NCBI GenBank assembly: GCA_046350115.1
Contig: JAXMAZ010000011.1
Coordinates: forward strand, 124,001-188,000
Direction: 5' to 3'
DNA length: 64,000 nucleotides
DNA from: JAXMAZ01 sp046350115
GTDB taxonomy: Bacteria; Planctomycetota; Planctomycetia; Gemmatales; Gemmataceae
The notes beneath the pieces are model-generated. The model had not been told where the DNA came from. It searched no databases and saw nothing but the letters and a program-made list of their open reading frames with translations. The translations under genes and the position numbers were made by a program. This document shows positions 1 to 8,554 of this stretch, in pieces; the first letter of the stretch is position 1; the number at the start of each line of letters is the position of its first letter.

Positions 1-2606
1 GGGACCGGCGGGTACACGCTCGGCCCGCCGACCGTCCGCTCTAGCAGCCCGCTGGCCGCCAGGGCGATGTCCCGGACCGACTCGGCGTCCACCCGGAACC
101 GCGGCCCGCGGGCCAGCAGCTTGTTCGCCGGGTCCCGGGCCAGCAGGTCGGGCGTGACGGCCGAGCCCTGCTTGTAGGTGGCGCTGGTGACGATCAGCCG
201 GTGCAGCCGCTTGACGCCCCACGCGGCCGACCCGTCCGACGGCCTCATGAACTCGCACGCCAGCCAGTCGAGCAGGTCCGGGTGGGTCGGCGGGTCGCTC
301 TGGGTGCCGAGGTCCTCCGGGCTGGTGACGATGCCGGCCCCGAAGTACCCTTGCCACACCCGGTTGACCGCCGCCCGGGCGGTGGTCGGCGAGTTCGGGT
401 CGACCAGCCACTGCGCGAACCCGAGCCGGTTCGGCGGGGCGGTCTTCGACAGCGGGTGCAGGGCCGCCGGCACCCCGGGGTCGACCTTCTCCCCCGGCTT
501 GAGGAAGTCGCCCCGCTTGAGCACGGCCGTCGGCCGCGGGTCGGCCCGCTCCTGGAGGGCCAGTTGGGTCGTCCCCTCGGGGTGCTCCCGCCAGGCGGCG
601 TCGATCGCCTCGTTCGCTTCCTTCCACTCCGGCACCGTGGTTCGCCAGTGCGCGAACACCGCCTCCACCTGGGCCGGCGTCCGCTTCTCGGCCGGCACCT
701 TCAGGATCTCCCGGACGGCCATCGGCAGCGGGTCGGCCACCGGGTCCGGGGCGGTGGTCGTGCTCAGCCGGAACCGGCCGAGGTTGCAGTTCTGGTTGTC
801 GTCGCTGTTCCACCCGCCGTGGTTCTGCTTCAGGTAGACGTGGATCGCCGTCCCCTTCGGGAACCCCGGGATCGGCTTGTCGGCCGTGAACACCGCCTTG
901 CGGGGCAGGTTCCGCCGGCCCGGGTCGAGGTCGTGGCCCCAGGCCGTCTCGGTCTTGCCGTCGATGGCGAACGCCACCGGCCCCGTCACCCGCTTCGCCT
1001 TGCCGCGGTCGTCGTAGAAGGCCTTGAGCGGCGTTTCGGGCTGCTCCACGTCGGCCGTCGCCCGCTTGAACTTGACCCGCTCGAACTTGCCGTCCGCCTT
1101 GTCGGCCGGGGCGTACCACGCCTCGAACTCGGTCAGCGCCCCGGTCCCCTCCAGCGACCGGCCGGGGCCGTTCCGCGGCAGGTTGGGGTCGTTCAACAGT
1201 TCGAGCCGGAAGCCGGTGATGTCCTTCTCGGTGGTCGTCCACGCCAGCTTGACCGCGTGCTTGGTCGGGGCGTACCCCTGGGCGAGCAGCGACCCGTCCG
1301 GCTGGGGCAGGTACTTCTGCCCGCCGGTGGACAGGTCGTCCACGTCCGGCCGGACCACCGTCCACTTCGGCTGGTCGCCCGCTACCGACTTCTCCCAGGC
1401 GGCCATCCTGGCCTGCCAGTCCGGGTGCTTGTGCTTCAGGTCCGCCTCGATGTCCTTGACCGCCCGCAGCACCTCGGCCCGCTTCATCTGCTCGGCCGGG
1501 GTGTACACCGTCGGGCTGGCCTCGTGGGCGTTGTTCAGGAAGGCGAACAGCCGGTAGTACTCGGTCTGGCTGATCGGGTCGAACTTGTGCGAGTGGCACT
1601 GGCCGCACTGGACGGTCAGCCCGAGGACGCCCTTGCCGATGGCGTCCATCCGGTCGAACATCGCCTCCATCCGGAACTGCTCCGGGTGGACGCCGCCTTC
1701 TTCGTTGATCATCGAGTTCCGCAGGAAGCCGGTGGCAACAAGCTGGTCCTGGGTGGCGTTCGGCAGCAGGTCGCCGGCGATCTGCTCGATGACGAACCGG
1801 TCATACGGCAAATCCCGGTTGAGGGCGTTGATCACCCAATCCCGGTAGAACCAGACGAACCGCGGCTTGTCCTTCTCGAACCCGTCGCTGTCCGCGTACC
1901 GGGCGGCGTCCAGCCACGGCCGGGCCCACTTCTCGCCGAAGTGTGGGGAGGCGAGCAGCCGGTCCACCAGCCGCTCGTAGGCGTCCGGCCGGTCGTCCGC
2001 CAGGAACGCGTCGACCTCCTTCGGCGACGGCGGCAGGCCGGTCAGGTCCAGGTGGACCCGCCGGCAGAGCGTCACCTTGTCCGCCTCCTTCGTCGGGGTC
2101 AGCCCCTCCTTCGCCAGCCGGGCGCGGACGAAGGCGTCGATCGGGTGGGACGCGGGGAACTTGGTACTGGGGACGGCCGGCCGCTTCGGCGGGATGAACG
2201 CCCAGTGGACCCCCTTGGGTTCGTTCGCCAGGGCGTCCGGCCACTTGGCCCCGGCGGCGATCCACGCCTTCACCTTCGCCACCTCGGCCGGGGTCAGCCG
2301 GTCGCCGGACGTGGGCATCAGCAGTTCGTCGTCGTCCGGCTTGGTGATCCGCTTCACCACCTCACTGGCGTCTGGCTTGCCGGGGACGATGGCCACCGCC
2401 CCGGACTCCCCCTTGCCGAACGCCTTGCCCCGCACGTCCAGCCGCAGCCCGGCGGTCGCCTTCCGGCCGTCGTGGCAGGAGAAGCACTTGGCCTTGAACA
2501 GCGGCAGGACGTCCTTCTCGAACGACGCGGCGGCCGGGTCGCCGTCCGCCCGGACGGGGGAGACGGCCAGCGACGCGACACACACCAGGGCCAGGGTCCG
2601 GGCCAT
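1..2606 (-). CDS. PSD1 domain protein (DUF1549/DUF1553, planctomycete cytochrome C type), partial
   Basis: Reading the minus strand from 2606 gives a signal peptide (MARTLALVCVASLAVSP), then a heme-type CxxCH (KCFSCHDG, about residue 40) of the Planctomycete cytochrome C domain, then DUF1549 (LDLTGLPPSP, ARPWLDAARYADSDG, QCGQCHSHKFDP) and DUF1553 (NRLGFAQWLVDP, TARAAVNRVWQ, THPDLLDWLA). The frame stays open to base 1, so the C-terminus lies outside the window; the last visible residues (PSVYPP) belong to the conserved DUF1553 end. An in-frame ATG also lies at 2615, but GGAG sits directly against it and 9 nt before the ATG at 2606, so 2606 is preferred. These proteins are usually paired with a DUF1501 gene and are thought to act in the envelope; their substrate is unknown. 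Confidence 0.9.
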   Translation of the reverse strand, partial: MARTLALVCVASLAVSPVRADGDPAAASFEKDVLPLFKAKCFSCHDGRKATAGLRLDVRGKAFGKGESGAVAIVPGKPDASEVVKRITKPDDDELLMPTSGDRLTPAEVAKVKAWIAAGAKWPDALANEPKGVHWAFIPPKRPAVPSTKFPASHPIDAFVRARLAKEGLTPTKEADKVTLCRRVHLDLTGLPPSPKEVDAFLADDRPDAYERLVDRLLASPHFGEKWARPWLDAARYADSDGFEKDKPRFVWFYRDWVINALNRDLPYDRFVIEQIAGDLLPNATQDQLVATGFLRNSMINEEGGVHPEQFRMEAMFDRMDAIGKGVLGLTVQCGQCHSHKFDPISQTEYYRLFAFLNNAHEASPTVYTPAEQMKRAEVLRAVKDIEADLKHKHPDWQARMAAWEKSVAGDQPKWTVVRPDVDDLSTGGQKYLPQPDGSLLAQGYAPTKHAVKLAWTTTEKDITGFRLELLNDPNLPRNGPGRSLEGTGALTEFEAWYAPADKADGKFERVKFKRATADVEQPETPLKAFYDDRGKAKRVTGPVAFAIDGKTETAWGHDLDPGRRNLPRKAVFTADKPIPGFPKGTAIHVYLKQNHGGWNSDDNQNCNLGRFRLSTTTAPDPVADPLPMAVREILKVPAEKRTPAQVEAVFAHWRTTVPEWKEANEAIDAAWREHPEGTTQLALQERADPRPTAVLKRGDFLKPGEKVDPGVPAALHPLSKTAPPNRLGFAQWLVDPNSPTTARAAVNRVWQGYFGAGIVTSPEDLGTQSDPPTHPDLLDWLACEFMRPSDGSAAWGVKRLHRLIVTSATYKQGSAVTPDLLARDPANKLLARGPRFRVDAESVRDIALAASGLLERTVGGPSVYPPV

Positions 2607-2726
2607 CAGCGGCATCTCCGGGGAGCGGACGGAGGGGCGGTCAGGCGGGTGCCGCTAGTATACCGGAACCCGCCCTGCCATACGAGACGGCCGATGCGAC
2701 AGAGAGCCTCGGGCTGCCTCGGCTTT

Positions 2727-2865
2727 TCTCCCCCTCTCCGCTTCGGGGAGGGGGCCGGGGGAGGGGTGAGGCCTGCCACCGCGACAGTGATTTCAAAGTC
2801 TCTGAACCGGGTCGGAGCGCAGACCCCTCCCCCGGCCCCCTCCCCGAAGCGGAGAGGGGAGCAAG
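2727..2865. repeat. Paired inverted repeat, family A (copy A1)
   Basis: Two arms of about 39 bases (2727-2767 and 2823-2862) are near-perfect reverse complements. Each contains the core CTCTCCGCTTCGGGGAGG followed by a G/C tract. The spacer of about 55 bases between them contains CTGAACCGGGTCGG, which recurs in the spacers of other copies (33.1 kb, and in reverse at 14.5 kb). The element lies between the divergent PSD1 and NUDIX genes. Confidence 0.85.
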
Positions 2866-2897
2866 ACCCACCACAGCTGCCACACGGAGTTGACCCG

Positions 2898-3415
2898 ATG
2901 CGCCCGCCCGAGGTGATCCGCCACTGTCCCCGGTGCGCCGCCCCGGCGGCCGGCGGGGCCAACCCGTTCGTCTGCGGCGGCTGTGCCCTGACGTTCTTCT
3001 TCAACCCGTGCGTGGCGGCGGCCGTGTTCCTCGCCCGGCCGGACGGCCAGGTGCTGTTCTTCCGCCGGGCGAACGAGCCGCAAAAGGGGAAGTTGGCCCT
3101 ACCCGGCGGGTTCCTCGACTACGGCGAGTCGGCCGAGGCAGGGGTGCGGCGGGAGACCCGGGAGGAGGTCGGGCTGGAGGTCCGCGGGCTGCGCTACCTC
3201 GGGTCGTGGACGAACGAGTACCCGTATCAGGGGCTGGTGTACCCGGTGGTGGACCTGATCTTCGCCGGCGAGGCGATCGACCCGGACCGGCGCAGCCGCT
3301 GGACGCGGTGGCCGCACTGGAGTGGCGGCCGCTGGCGGACGTGGCCCCGGACGAGCTGGCGTTCCCGAGCCTGCGGGGCGGGCTTCGGGTGCTGCGGGGC
3401 GAGCCGGGGGCGTAA
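2898..3415 (+). pseudogene. NUDIX hydrolase with N-terminal zinc ribbon, single-base frameshift
   Basis: The ATG at 2898 follows a CGGAG Shine-Dalgarno. The N-terminus has a four-Cys zinc ribbon (CPRC ... CGGC). A complete NUDIX box follows at about residues 74-96, with the G-x5-E-x7-RE-x2-EE-x-G spacing intact (REVGL-type end: RETREEVGL). Near 3288-3300 the frame changes: before it reads DLIFAGEAIDPD, after it the -1 frame reads AVAALEWRPLADVAPDELAF, a typical NUDIX C-terminus, and stops at TAA 3413-3415. One extra G (CGG GCG CAG) would restore a 172-residue protein, so a one-base deletion, probably a sequencing error, is likely. The stop codon and the last residues GEPGA come from a repeat arm. 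Probable role: hydrolysis of nucleoside diphosphate derivatives; substrate unknown. Confidence 0.8.
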
Positions 3416-3470
3416 GCCCCGGGTGAAGTCGCCGAGGCCTGAACCCGGGGGCTTACGCCCCCGGCTCGCC
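3396..3470. repeat. Paired inverted repeat, family C, between convergent genes (C1)
   Basis: The arm GGCGAGCCGGGGGCGTAAGC at about 3398 is repeated in reverse at 3448-3470. Read outward from either side it encodes Gly-Glu-Pro-Gly-Ala-stop. It therefore ends both the NUDIX gene (TAA 3413-3415) and the convergent TerC gene (TAA 3455-3453) with the same tail. It can also fold as a bidirectional terminator. Confidence 0.85.
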
Positions 3471-4646
3471 CTTCGGCAGTTCCCGCAACTGGTCGCCGTG
3501 GCCCGGCCGCAGCCGCATGTTCACCGCCTCCACGGCCACTGCGAACGCCATGGCGAAGTAGATGTACCCCTTGTTCATGTGCTGGCCCAACCCCTCGGCC
3601 ACCAGCAGCACCCCGATCAGGATGAGGAAGCTGAGGGCCAGCACCTTGAACGTCGGCCGGTTGTCCACGAACCGGGCGATCGGCTCGGCCGCCACCAGCA
3701 TGATGCCGACGGCCAGGATGACCGCGGTGATCATCACCCACCGCTCGTCCACCACCCCGGCGGCGGTGATGACCGAGTCCAGCGAGAAGATGATGTCGAT
3801 GACCGCGATCTCGGCGATCACCCGCCAGAACCCGACCGGCTTCCGCGGCTTGGCCGCCCCGCCGTCCGGGTGCGCCGCCCCCCGGCTCTCCTCCACCTTG
3901 TGGTGCAACTCCAGGGTGCTTTTGCCGATCAGGAAGATGCCGCCCAGGATCAGGATGATGTCCCGCCACGACACCCCGCGGGCCTCGGCCGTCTCGAACA
4001 GCGGCAGGTTCGGCAGGGTGAGGACCGGCTTGGTCAGCCCGAGCAGCCAGGTCAGGGCGAGCAGCAGCAGGATGCGAGTGCCGAGCGCCGCCCCCAGCCC
4101 GATCCGCCGTGCCGCCCGCTGCTGCTCCCGGGGCAGCTTGCTGGCCACGATGGCCAGGAAGATGACGTTGTCTACCCCGAGCACGATCTCCAGCAGGGTG
4201 AGCGTCAGCAGCCCGATCAGGGCGGCGGCCAGGGACGTGTCCTTCGGGTGCCGGAACTGGATCCGGCTCACCTCCCGGGCGGGGATCTCCTGCGGCCGGC
4301 CGTCCACCACCACCGGGAACGCCTCGGTCAGCAGCGGGCCGTACAGGTGGGACTTGTCGGTCAGGGTGACGCTGGCCGCGACCCGGTCGTCGACGGCCGA
4401 CAGGTCCAGGGTGCGGACGCTGCGGACGTTCAGGTCGAGCGTCCCGTACTCGGACTTCAGCCGGACGACCGACCCGGTGTAGGTGCCGACGACCGGCGGG
4501 CCGCCGGCCGCCCGGTCGATCTCCACCTCCACCCCGGCCGGCCGTTCGGGGGCGGCCCCGCCCGGCGCCTGGCCGGCGGCGGTGACGGCCCACCCGGCCA
4601 GGACGAGGGCGGCGAACACGGCGACGATACGGCGGGGCGACGGCAT
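3453..4646 (-). CDS. TerC family integral membrane protein with periplasmic N-terminal domain
   Basis: The 397-residue product starts with a signal peptide (MPSPRRIVAVFAALVLAGWA), followed by about 100 residues of extracytoplasmic sequence resembling a small beta domain (GTYTGSVVRLKSEYGTLDLN). The TerC domain runs from about residue 135, with LEIVLGVDNVIFLAIVASKL and FSLDSVITAAGVV, the two DN/DS helices that define the family, and 7-8 hydrophobic segments. TerC proteins are linked to metal ion (Mn) export and tellurite resistance; the substrate here cannot be told. The N-terminal domain fused to TerC is common in Planctomycetes. The C-terminal GEPGA is encoded by the repeat at 3453-3470. No operon partner. 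Confidence 0.9.
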   Translation of the reverse strand: MPSPRRIVAVFAALVLAGWAVTAAGQAPGGAAPERPAGVEVEIDRAAGGPPVVGTYTGSVVRLKSEYGTLDLNVRSVRTLDLSAVDDRVAASVTLTDKSHLYGPLLTEAFPVVVDGRPQEIPAREVSRIQFRHPKDTSLAAALIGLLTLTLLEIVLGVDNVIFLAIVASKLPREQQRAARRIGLGAALGTRILLLLALTWLLGLTKPVLTLPNLPLFETAEARGVSWRDIILILGGIFLIGKSTLELHHKVEESRGAAHPDGGAAKPRKPVGFWRVIAEIAVIDIIFSLDSVITAAGVVDERWVMITAVILAVGIMLVAAEPIARFVDNRPTFKVLALSFLILIGVLLVAEGLGQHMNKGYIYFAMAFAVAVEAVNMRLRPGHGDQLRELPKGEPGA

Positions 4647-5251
4647 AGGCGGACATCCTCACACCAGCGGGGCGGACCCGGCAGGAGGATATGGTAGGCT
4701 AGCCGGCTGCCGATGCGACGACGAAGGCGAACCGTGCATAGCCAGGTGGCCCGGCTGTGACCGCTTGCTCAGAGCAGAGAACGGCATGACAACAATCTGT
4801 CTGCAACTCTACGGTCCGACCTAAACTGGTATTGGGTAGGTCACCGAATCAGCAGGTACGCCATTCACCTGTTCCCAAATACGGTTCCAAGCATCGTCGT
4901 CGTAAGGTCGCGGCAGTTCCCGATTGAGGATCGGGAGTTGTCCGTGCCGGATGACGTACTCCTTCACCGCCTCTCCTTCCAATATCTCGGCTTCAGCTTT
5001 ACTAGCAGCCTGCAAAAAGGTGTACTGGAGCCGACAGTGCGGATAAGTAACTTGCAGGCGCGTGAACTGGCAAAGGTAACGCCAGAGGTTGCCAGCGGAA
5101 TGACCCGAGCAAGTCTCTATCCCCCTGATCAAATCGAATCGCCGCTTCTCGAAGTTGCCAGCCTCACCGATGTCGACCGTTCCCGACGGATCGATACCTC
5201 CAAGAAGTGTAGGGATCGGGATGGGTTGCCCGTCAGCTGTGACAAGCCTTA

Positions 5252-6136
5252 GAAGCCCTAACTTTACTTGCCTGACCGGCCGCTATCGTGGAAGCTGCTG
5301 GCCCCGACCGGAGGACGCCACGGATGGCCAAGCCGCTGCTGCCCGACGCCCTGTGGGCGATCATCGAGCCGACCCTGCCGCCGCTGCCCCCGCCGAGCCC
5401 GAAGGGAGGCCGGCCGCCGCTGCCGCACCGCCAGGCCCTGACCGGCATCCTGTTCGTGCTCAAGACCGGGCTGCCGTGGGAGGATCTCCCGGCCGAGCTG
5501 AACTGCGGGTGCGGGATGTCGTGCTGGCGGCGGCTGCGGGACTGGCAGGCCGACGGCACCTGGGACCGCATCCACGCCGTCCTCCTGGAGCGGCTGGCCG
5601 GGGCGGGGAAGCTCGACTGGTCCAAGTGCGCCATCGACTCGTCGAGCGTCCGCGCGGTTTTGGGGGTCGATACCGGCCCGAACCCCACGGACCGCGGGAA
5701 GAACGGCACCAAGCACCACCTGATGGTGGACCGGGCCGGCGTCCCGCTGGCCTGCCGGGTGAGCGCCGCCAACGCCCACGACGTGACCATGCTCCTGGCC
5801 ACCGTCGTCGCCTGCCCGCTGGCCGGGTACGGCCGGCCCGGGCGGGTTCCGGAGGAGTTGCTCGGCGACCGGGCGTACCGGTCGGCCGGGCACGAGGCGG
5901 TCCTCCGGTGGATGGGCGTCGCGCCGATCTTTGCCCGGCCGGGGGCGCCGCACGGGAGCGGGCTGGGGAAGGACCGGTACGTGGTCGAGCGGACGATCGC
6001 GGCGGTCCACCAGAACCGCCGGCTGAAGGTCCGGTACGAGCGCCGCTCGGACATCCACCAGGCGTTCCTCACCCTCGCCTGCATCAAGGTCTGCTGGTAC
6101 CGCCTCGACCCGGTGACGAGGTAAAGTTAGGGTTTC
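5252..6136 (+). mobile_element. IS5-family insertion sequence, 885 bp, intact
   Basis: Terminal inverted repeats GAAGCCCTAACTTTAC (5252-5267) and its complement with one mismatch (6121-6136) bound one transposase gene. A 3-bp target duplication TTA flanks it (5249-5251 and 6137-6139), as in TNA-duplicating IS5 subgroups. The stop codon of the transposase (6122-6124) lies in the right repeat. Nothing looks damaged, so the element may be active. It interrupts a GIY-YIG-like gene on the minus strand. Confidence 0.93.
5324..6124 (+). CDS. IS5-family DDE transposase
   Basis: The product begins MAKPLLPDALWAIIEPTLP, the usual N-terminal DUF4096-type region of IS5 transposases. The catalytic acids are visible as D in AIDSSSVRA, D in ELLGDRAYRS and E in YVVERTIAAVHQNRRL. 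The stretch TDRGKNGTKHHLMVD is typical of the IS427-like subgroup. A longer frame begins at 5288, but those 12 residues overlap the terminal region and lack family similarity, so 5324 is chosen. The gene fills the element and its TAA is in the right inverted repeat. It catalyses cut-and-paste movement of the element. Confidence 0.95.
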   Translation: MAKPLLPDALWAIIEPTLPPLPPPSPKGGRPPLPHRQALTGILFVLKTGLPWEDLPAELNCGCGMSCWRRLRDWQADGTWDRIHAVLLERLAGAGKLDWSKCAIDSSSVRAVLGVDTGPNPTDRGKNGTKHHLMVDRAGVPLACRVSAANAHDVTMLLATVVACPLAGYGRPGRVPEELLGDRAYRSAGHEAVLRWMGVAPIFARPGAPHGSGLGKDRYVVERTIAAVHQNRRLKVRYERRSDIHQAFLTLACIKVCWYRLDPVTR

Positions 6137-6245
6137 TTAGTCTGTAGACGGCCGGACCGGTACAGCCCGAACTCTCCCCGAGATTCCGCCAGCTCAAGTT
6201 TAACCCTCCAATCGTTCGTCCGCGAAGCCGAAGGCGCTCACGATA

Positions 6246-6274
6246 GCGACCGGAAGTGTACTACCTCCGGTCGC
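6246..6274. terminator. Hairpin downstream of the 6308-6670 gene
   Basis: GCGACCGGA and TCCGGTCGC form a 9-bp stem around an 11-nt loop. It lies after the stop of the minus-strand gene ending at 6308 and upstream of the TTG start at 6197. It is likely a terminator, with no U-tract visible. Confidence 0.45.
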
Positions 6275-6307
6275 TCAGGCTCCCGGCTACGTGCCTATCG
6301 CTAACCA

Positions 6308-6670
6308 TCAAAACCGGTCGTTCGGCCCTGCGATCCGCGGGCCGCCCGGCGGGACGACCGGCCGCGGCATCGGGGCCACTTCGACCAGCGGGGTCGCCGA
6401 CTCCTGATAGGTCGCCTGGACCAGCCCCGGGGCGGTCGCCGGCGGGGGGGCAGTGAACCGGGCCAGCGGCGGCTCGTCGTACCGCACCGCCGGGGCCAGG
6501 TGCAACAGCCGGGGCTGCTCCGCCTCCGCTTCAGCCGCTACGACGGGGGCCGCCGGACACGTCCCCAGGCACGGCCCGCAGTGGCTGTGCCCGGCCGGCC
6601 CAATCGACACGAACCACACCATCCCGGCCGTCACCGCGACCAGGCACCCACTCCCGATCCAGGAGCCCAT
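6308..6670 (-). CDS. Small single-pass membrane protein, unknown function
   Basis: The ATG at 6670 follows GGGAGGGCGGGAC, a good Shine-Dalgarno. The 120-residue product has one N-terminal transmembrane segment (WIGSGCLVAVTAGMVWFVSI), a Cys/His patch (HSHCGPCLGTC), and then an Ala/Pro-rich region ending GPNDRF. No family is recognised. The reading frame stays open backward through repeat B1 into pxpC, but this is best explained by a missing base in pxpC; the separate start and ribosome binding site argue for an independent gene. The CGPC pair could bind metal or form a disulfide, which is speculation. Confidence 0.6.
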   Translation of the reverse strand: MGSWIGSGCLVAVTAGMVWFVSIGPAGHSHCGPCLGTCPAAPVVAAEAEAEQPRLLHLAPAVRYDEPPLARFTAPPPATAPGLVQATYQESATPLVEVAPMPRPVVPPGGPRIAGPNDRF

Positions 6671-6758
6671 GTCCCGCCCTCCCTGGCGTTCCGTCGGATT
6701 GGTCGCGACGATAACCAGGGCAACGGCGGGAATCCAGGGGAAGTGTGCCGCCACCGGC

Positions 6759-6852
6759 GTAGGGCGGTGCCGAGGCTTTGGGAGGCCCGCCGTTGGGGCA
6801 GCTTGCCATTGCCCGGGCCGGCGGGCCTCCCAAAGCCTCGGCACCGCCCTAC
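6759..6852. repeat. Paired inverted repeat, family B (B1)
   Basis: A 33-base arm starting TAGGGCGGTGCCG is followed by a 26-base spacer and the perfect inverted arm. The same arms occur at 17025-17117 and 25665-25755. The spacers are related in one orientation (CCGGGCAA-GGC core). The leading TAG of the right arm, read on the minus strand, is the probable natural stop of pxpC. Confidence 0.9.
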
Positions 6853-7762
6853 AAGGACAGCCGCGCCAGCCACCCCGCAGCCGACTCGCCCGCTCCCGGG
6901 CGGCGGCCTCGGCCTCGGCCGCCGTCACCCGCCGGAACCGTATCGCGTCGCCGGGCCGCAGTTGGGCGAGCCGGTCGAGGTCGGCCCGGATGATGTGGGT
7001 CACCTTCGGGTAGCCGCCGATGGTCTGCCCGTCCACGCCGAGGACGACCGGCCGGCCGTCGTTCAACACCTGCACCGCCCCCGGGGCGACCGGCTCGGAC
7101 ACCAACTCCCCCGGCCGCCGGCTCAGCGGCTCGCCGACCAGCCGGACGCCCATCCGGTTGCTGGTCGGGCTGACCGTGTACTCCGTGGTGAAGAACCGGT
7201 CGTCGGCGAACCACTCCCGCTGCGGGCCGTCGAGGACTTGAAGGGTGGTTGGGCGGTTGGGTGGTTGGGTGGTTACCAAGGCAGCCGTTGTGACTTCCGG
7301 GAGCAACCGGCCGATTGGGGCTTCGACCGTGCCGCACGGCAAAACGTCCCCGACTTTGAGCGGCTCCAGGGCGGTGCGGCTACCCAGGATGACGGGCAGG
7401 TTGAACCCGCCGGCCACGCACAGGTAGCCGCGGACACCGACGGCCGTGCCGCCGATGCGAAGGGTGTCGCCCGGGGCGAGGCGGAAGGTGGTACCGGCCG
7501 GGATCACGCGGTCGTTGACGGCCACGGCGAACGGGGCGCCGAACACCACGGCGACGGCCGGGGCGTCCGCCCGCAGGGTCGGGCCGGCGAGCGTCAGCTC
7601 CAGGGCACAGGCGTCCGGCGGGTTGCCGACGAGGGCGTTGCCGAGGGCCAGGGCGGCACGATCCGCGGCCCCGCCGGTCGGCACCCCGAGGGCGCGATGC
7701 CCCGGCCGGCCGGCGTCCACCGGCAGGGTGTACAGCCCGGGGGCAACGACGGTCAGGCTCAC
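6849..7762 (-). CDS. pxpC: 5-oxoprolinase subunit C (PxpC/KipA-type carboxyltransferase domain)
   Basis: The product (SLTVVAPGLYTLPVDAGRPG, GVPTGGAADRAALALGNALVG, LDGPQREWF, SNRMGVRL, TIGGYPKVTHII) matches the biotin-dependent carboxyltransferase-like subunit that, with PxpA and PxpB, converts 5-oxoproline to glutamate using ATP. It starts at GTG 7762, overlapping the pxpA stop as GTGA. The literal frame runs past the family end, through repeat B1, to 6308. Adding one C to the C-run at 6873-6876 makes the protein end GWLARLSL at the TAG of the repeat (6851-6849), an exact 305 codons, so a one-base deletion is inferred. About 180 residues in, TTQPPNRPTT is encoded by GGTGGTTGG-type heptamer repeats. 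No pxpB is seen in this window. Confidence 0.85.
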
Positions 7763-8457
7763 GCGAACGGCTTCAACGTGGCCCCCCGGCTGAGCAGCGC
7801 GGCCCGGACCGCGGACGCGAACGCCACCGCGTCCGGGTTGTCCCCGTGGACGCAGACCGTACGGACCCCCTTCTCCCGGACCAGCCACTCGACCTGCTCG
7901 ACCGCCTCCTGCGGGTCGTGGACGAACGCCCCCGGCTCGCCCCGTGGGACGAGCGACCCGTCCGGCCGGTACTTGCGGTCGGCGTACCCCTCGGGGACGA
8001 ACGGCAGGTGCAGCCGGTCGGCAGCCGCCTCCAACGCGGACCCTGGCAGCCCGACGACTGCCAGCCCGGTGGTGAACGCGACCGCGGCGACGGCCCCGGC
8101 GATTTTCTCCTCCCGGCAGGCCCGGTTGTACAGCGCCCCGTGCGGCTTCAGATACCGGACCGCCACCGGCACGATCCGGGCGACCGCCTCCAGGCCGCCG
8201 ACCTGGTACTGGCAGTGGGTGCGGATGTCCGCCGGGGAGAGCGGCAAATCAACCCGGCCGAAGTTCTCGCGGTCCGGGTATCCGGGGTGGGCGCCGACCG
8301 CGACCCCGTGCTTGGCGGCCAGCTCCAGAGTCGCGCGGAGGATCACCGGGTCGCCGGCGTGCGCCCCGCAGCAGACGTTCGCCGAGGTGACGAGCGGCAT
8401 CAGGGCGGCGTCGAACCCGGCCCCTTCGCCCAGGTCGGCGTTCAGGTCGATGTCCAT
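7759..8457 (-). CDS. pxpA: 5-oxoprolinase subunit A (LamB/YcsF family)
   Basis: The 232-residue product begins MDIDLNADLGEGAGFDAALM, the hallmark LNADLGE of the family, followed by SANVCCGAHAGDP, VAVGAHPGYPDRENFGR and LKPHGALYN, all conserved blocks. Near the end VCVHGDNP is also typical. PxpA acts with PxpB and PxpC to hydrolyse 5-oxo-L-proline in the cytoplasm. The length is slightly under the usual 245-255. It overlaps pxpC by 4 nt, indicating translational coupling and an operon. The absence of pxpB beside them is unusual; it may be encoded elsewhere. Confidence 0.93.
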   Translation of the reverse strand: MDIDLNADLGEGAGFDAALMPLVTSANVCCGAHAGDPVILRATLELAAKHGVAVGAHPGYPDRENFGRVDLPLSPADIRTHCQYQVGGLEAVARIVPVAVRYLKPHGALYNRACREEKIAGAVAAVAFTTGLAVVGLPGSALEAAADRLHLPFVPEGYADRKYRPDGSLVPRGEPGAFVHDPQEAVEQVEWLVREKGVRTVCVHGDNPDAVAFASAVRAALLSRGATLKPFA

Positions 8458-8503
8458 AGCGGTCCCCGCCGTGATCGGGTGCGTTCCGCGTGGGGCAGTC
8501 TCG

Positions 8504-8527
8504 GCCCACCCGTGGCAACGGGTGGGC
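8504..8527. terminator. Hairpin terminator upstream of pxpA / downstream of manA
   Basis: GCCCACCCG, a short loop and CGGGTGGGC form a 9-bp stem. The same hairpin family occurs at 46609, 57064 and 61983. It lies after the manA stop on the minus strand. Confidence 0.55.
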
Positions 8528-8554
8528 GTTCGGGGTGTTGGTTGTGAGGGAAGG

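Larger units (their letters stand above)
4821..6197 (-). pseudogene. GIY-YIG-like small protein gene split by an IS5-family insertion
   Basis: Removing the insertion 5252-6136 and one copy of the TTA duplication joins 6197-6137 to 5248-4821 in one uninterrupted frame of 163 codons, which supports this being one gene. The start is TTG at 6197, 6 nt after GGAGGG; the stop is TAG at 4823-4821. The rebuilt protein contains AVYRLRLV followed 30 residues later by GTVDIGEAGNFEKRR, the spacing and shape of the GIY and YIG motifs, then SGHSAGNLWRYL and an acidic C-terminus. Bases are clearly less GC-rich than in neighbours, which hints at horizontal origin. The nuclease-like assignment is by motif shape only. 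Confidence 0.6.

Noticed and set aside
201..4697. A 1498-codon open frame on the plus strand
   Set aside because: It lies antisense to the PSD1 and TerC genes, whose families are clear, and only the NUDIX part in the middle is meaningful. GC-rich third positions keep antisense frames open.
6308..7762. A single 484-residue fusion of PxpC with a membrane protein
   Set aside because: The join runs through repeat B1; one added C ends PxpC naturally and the small gene has its own start and Shine-Dalgarno.
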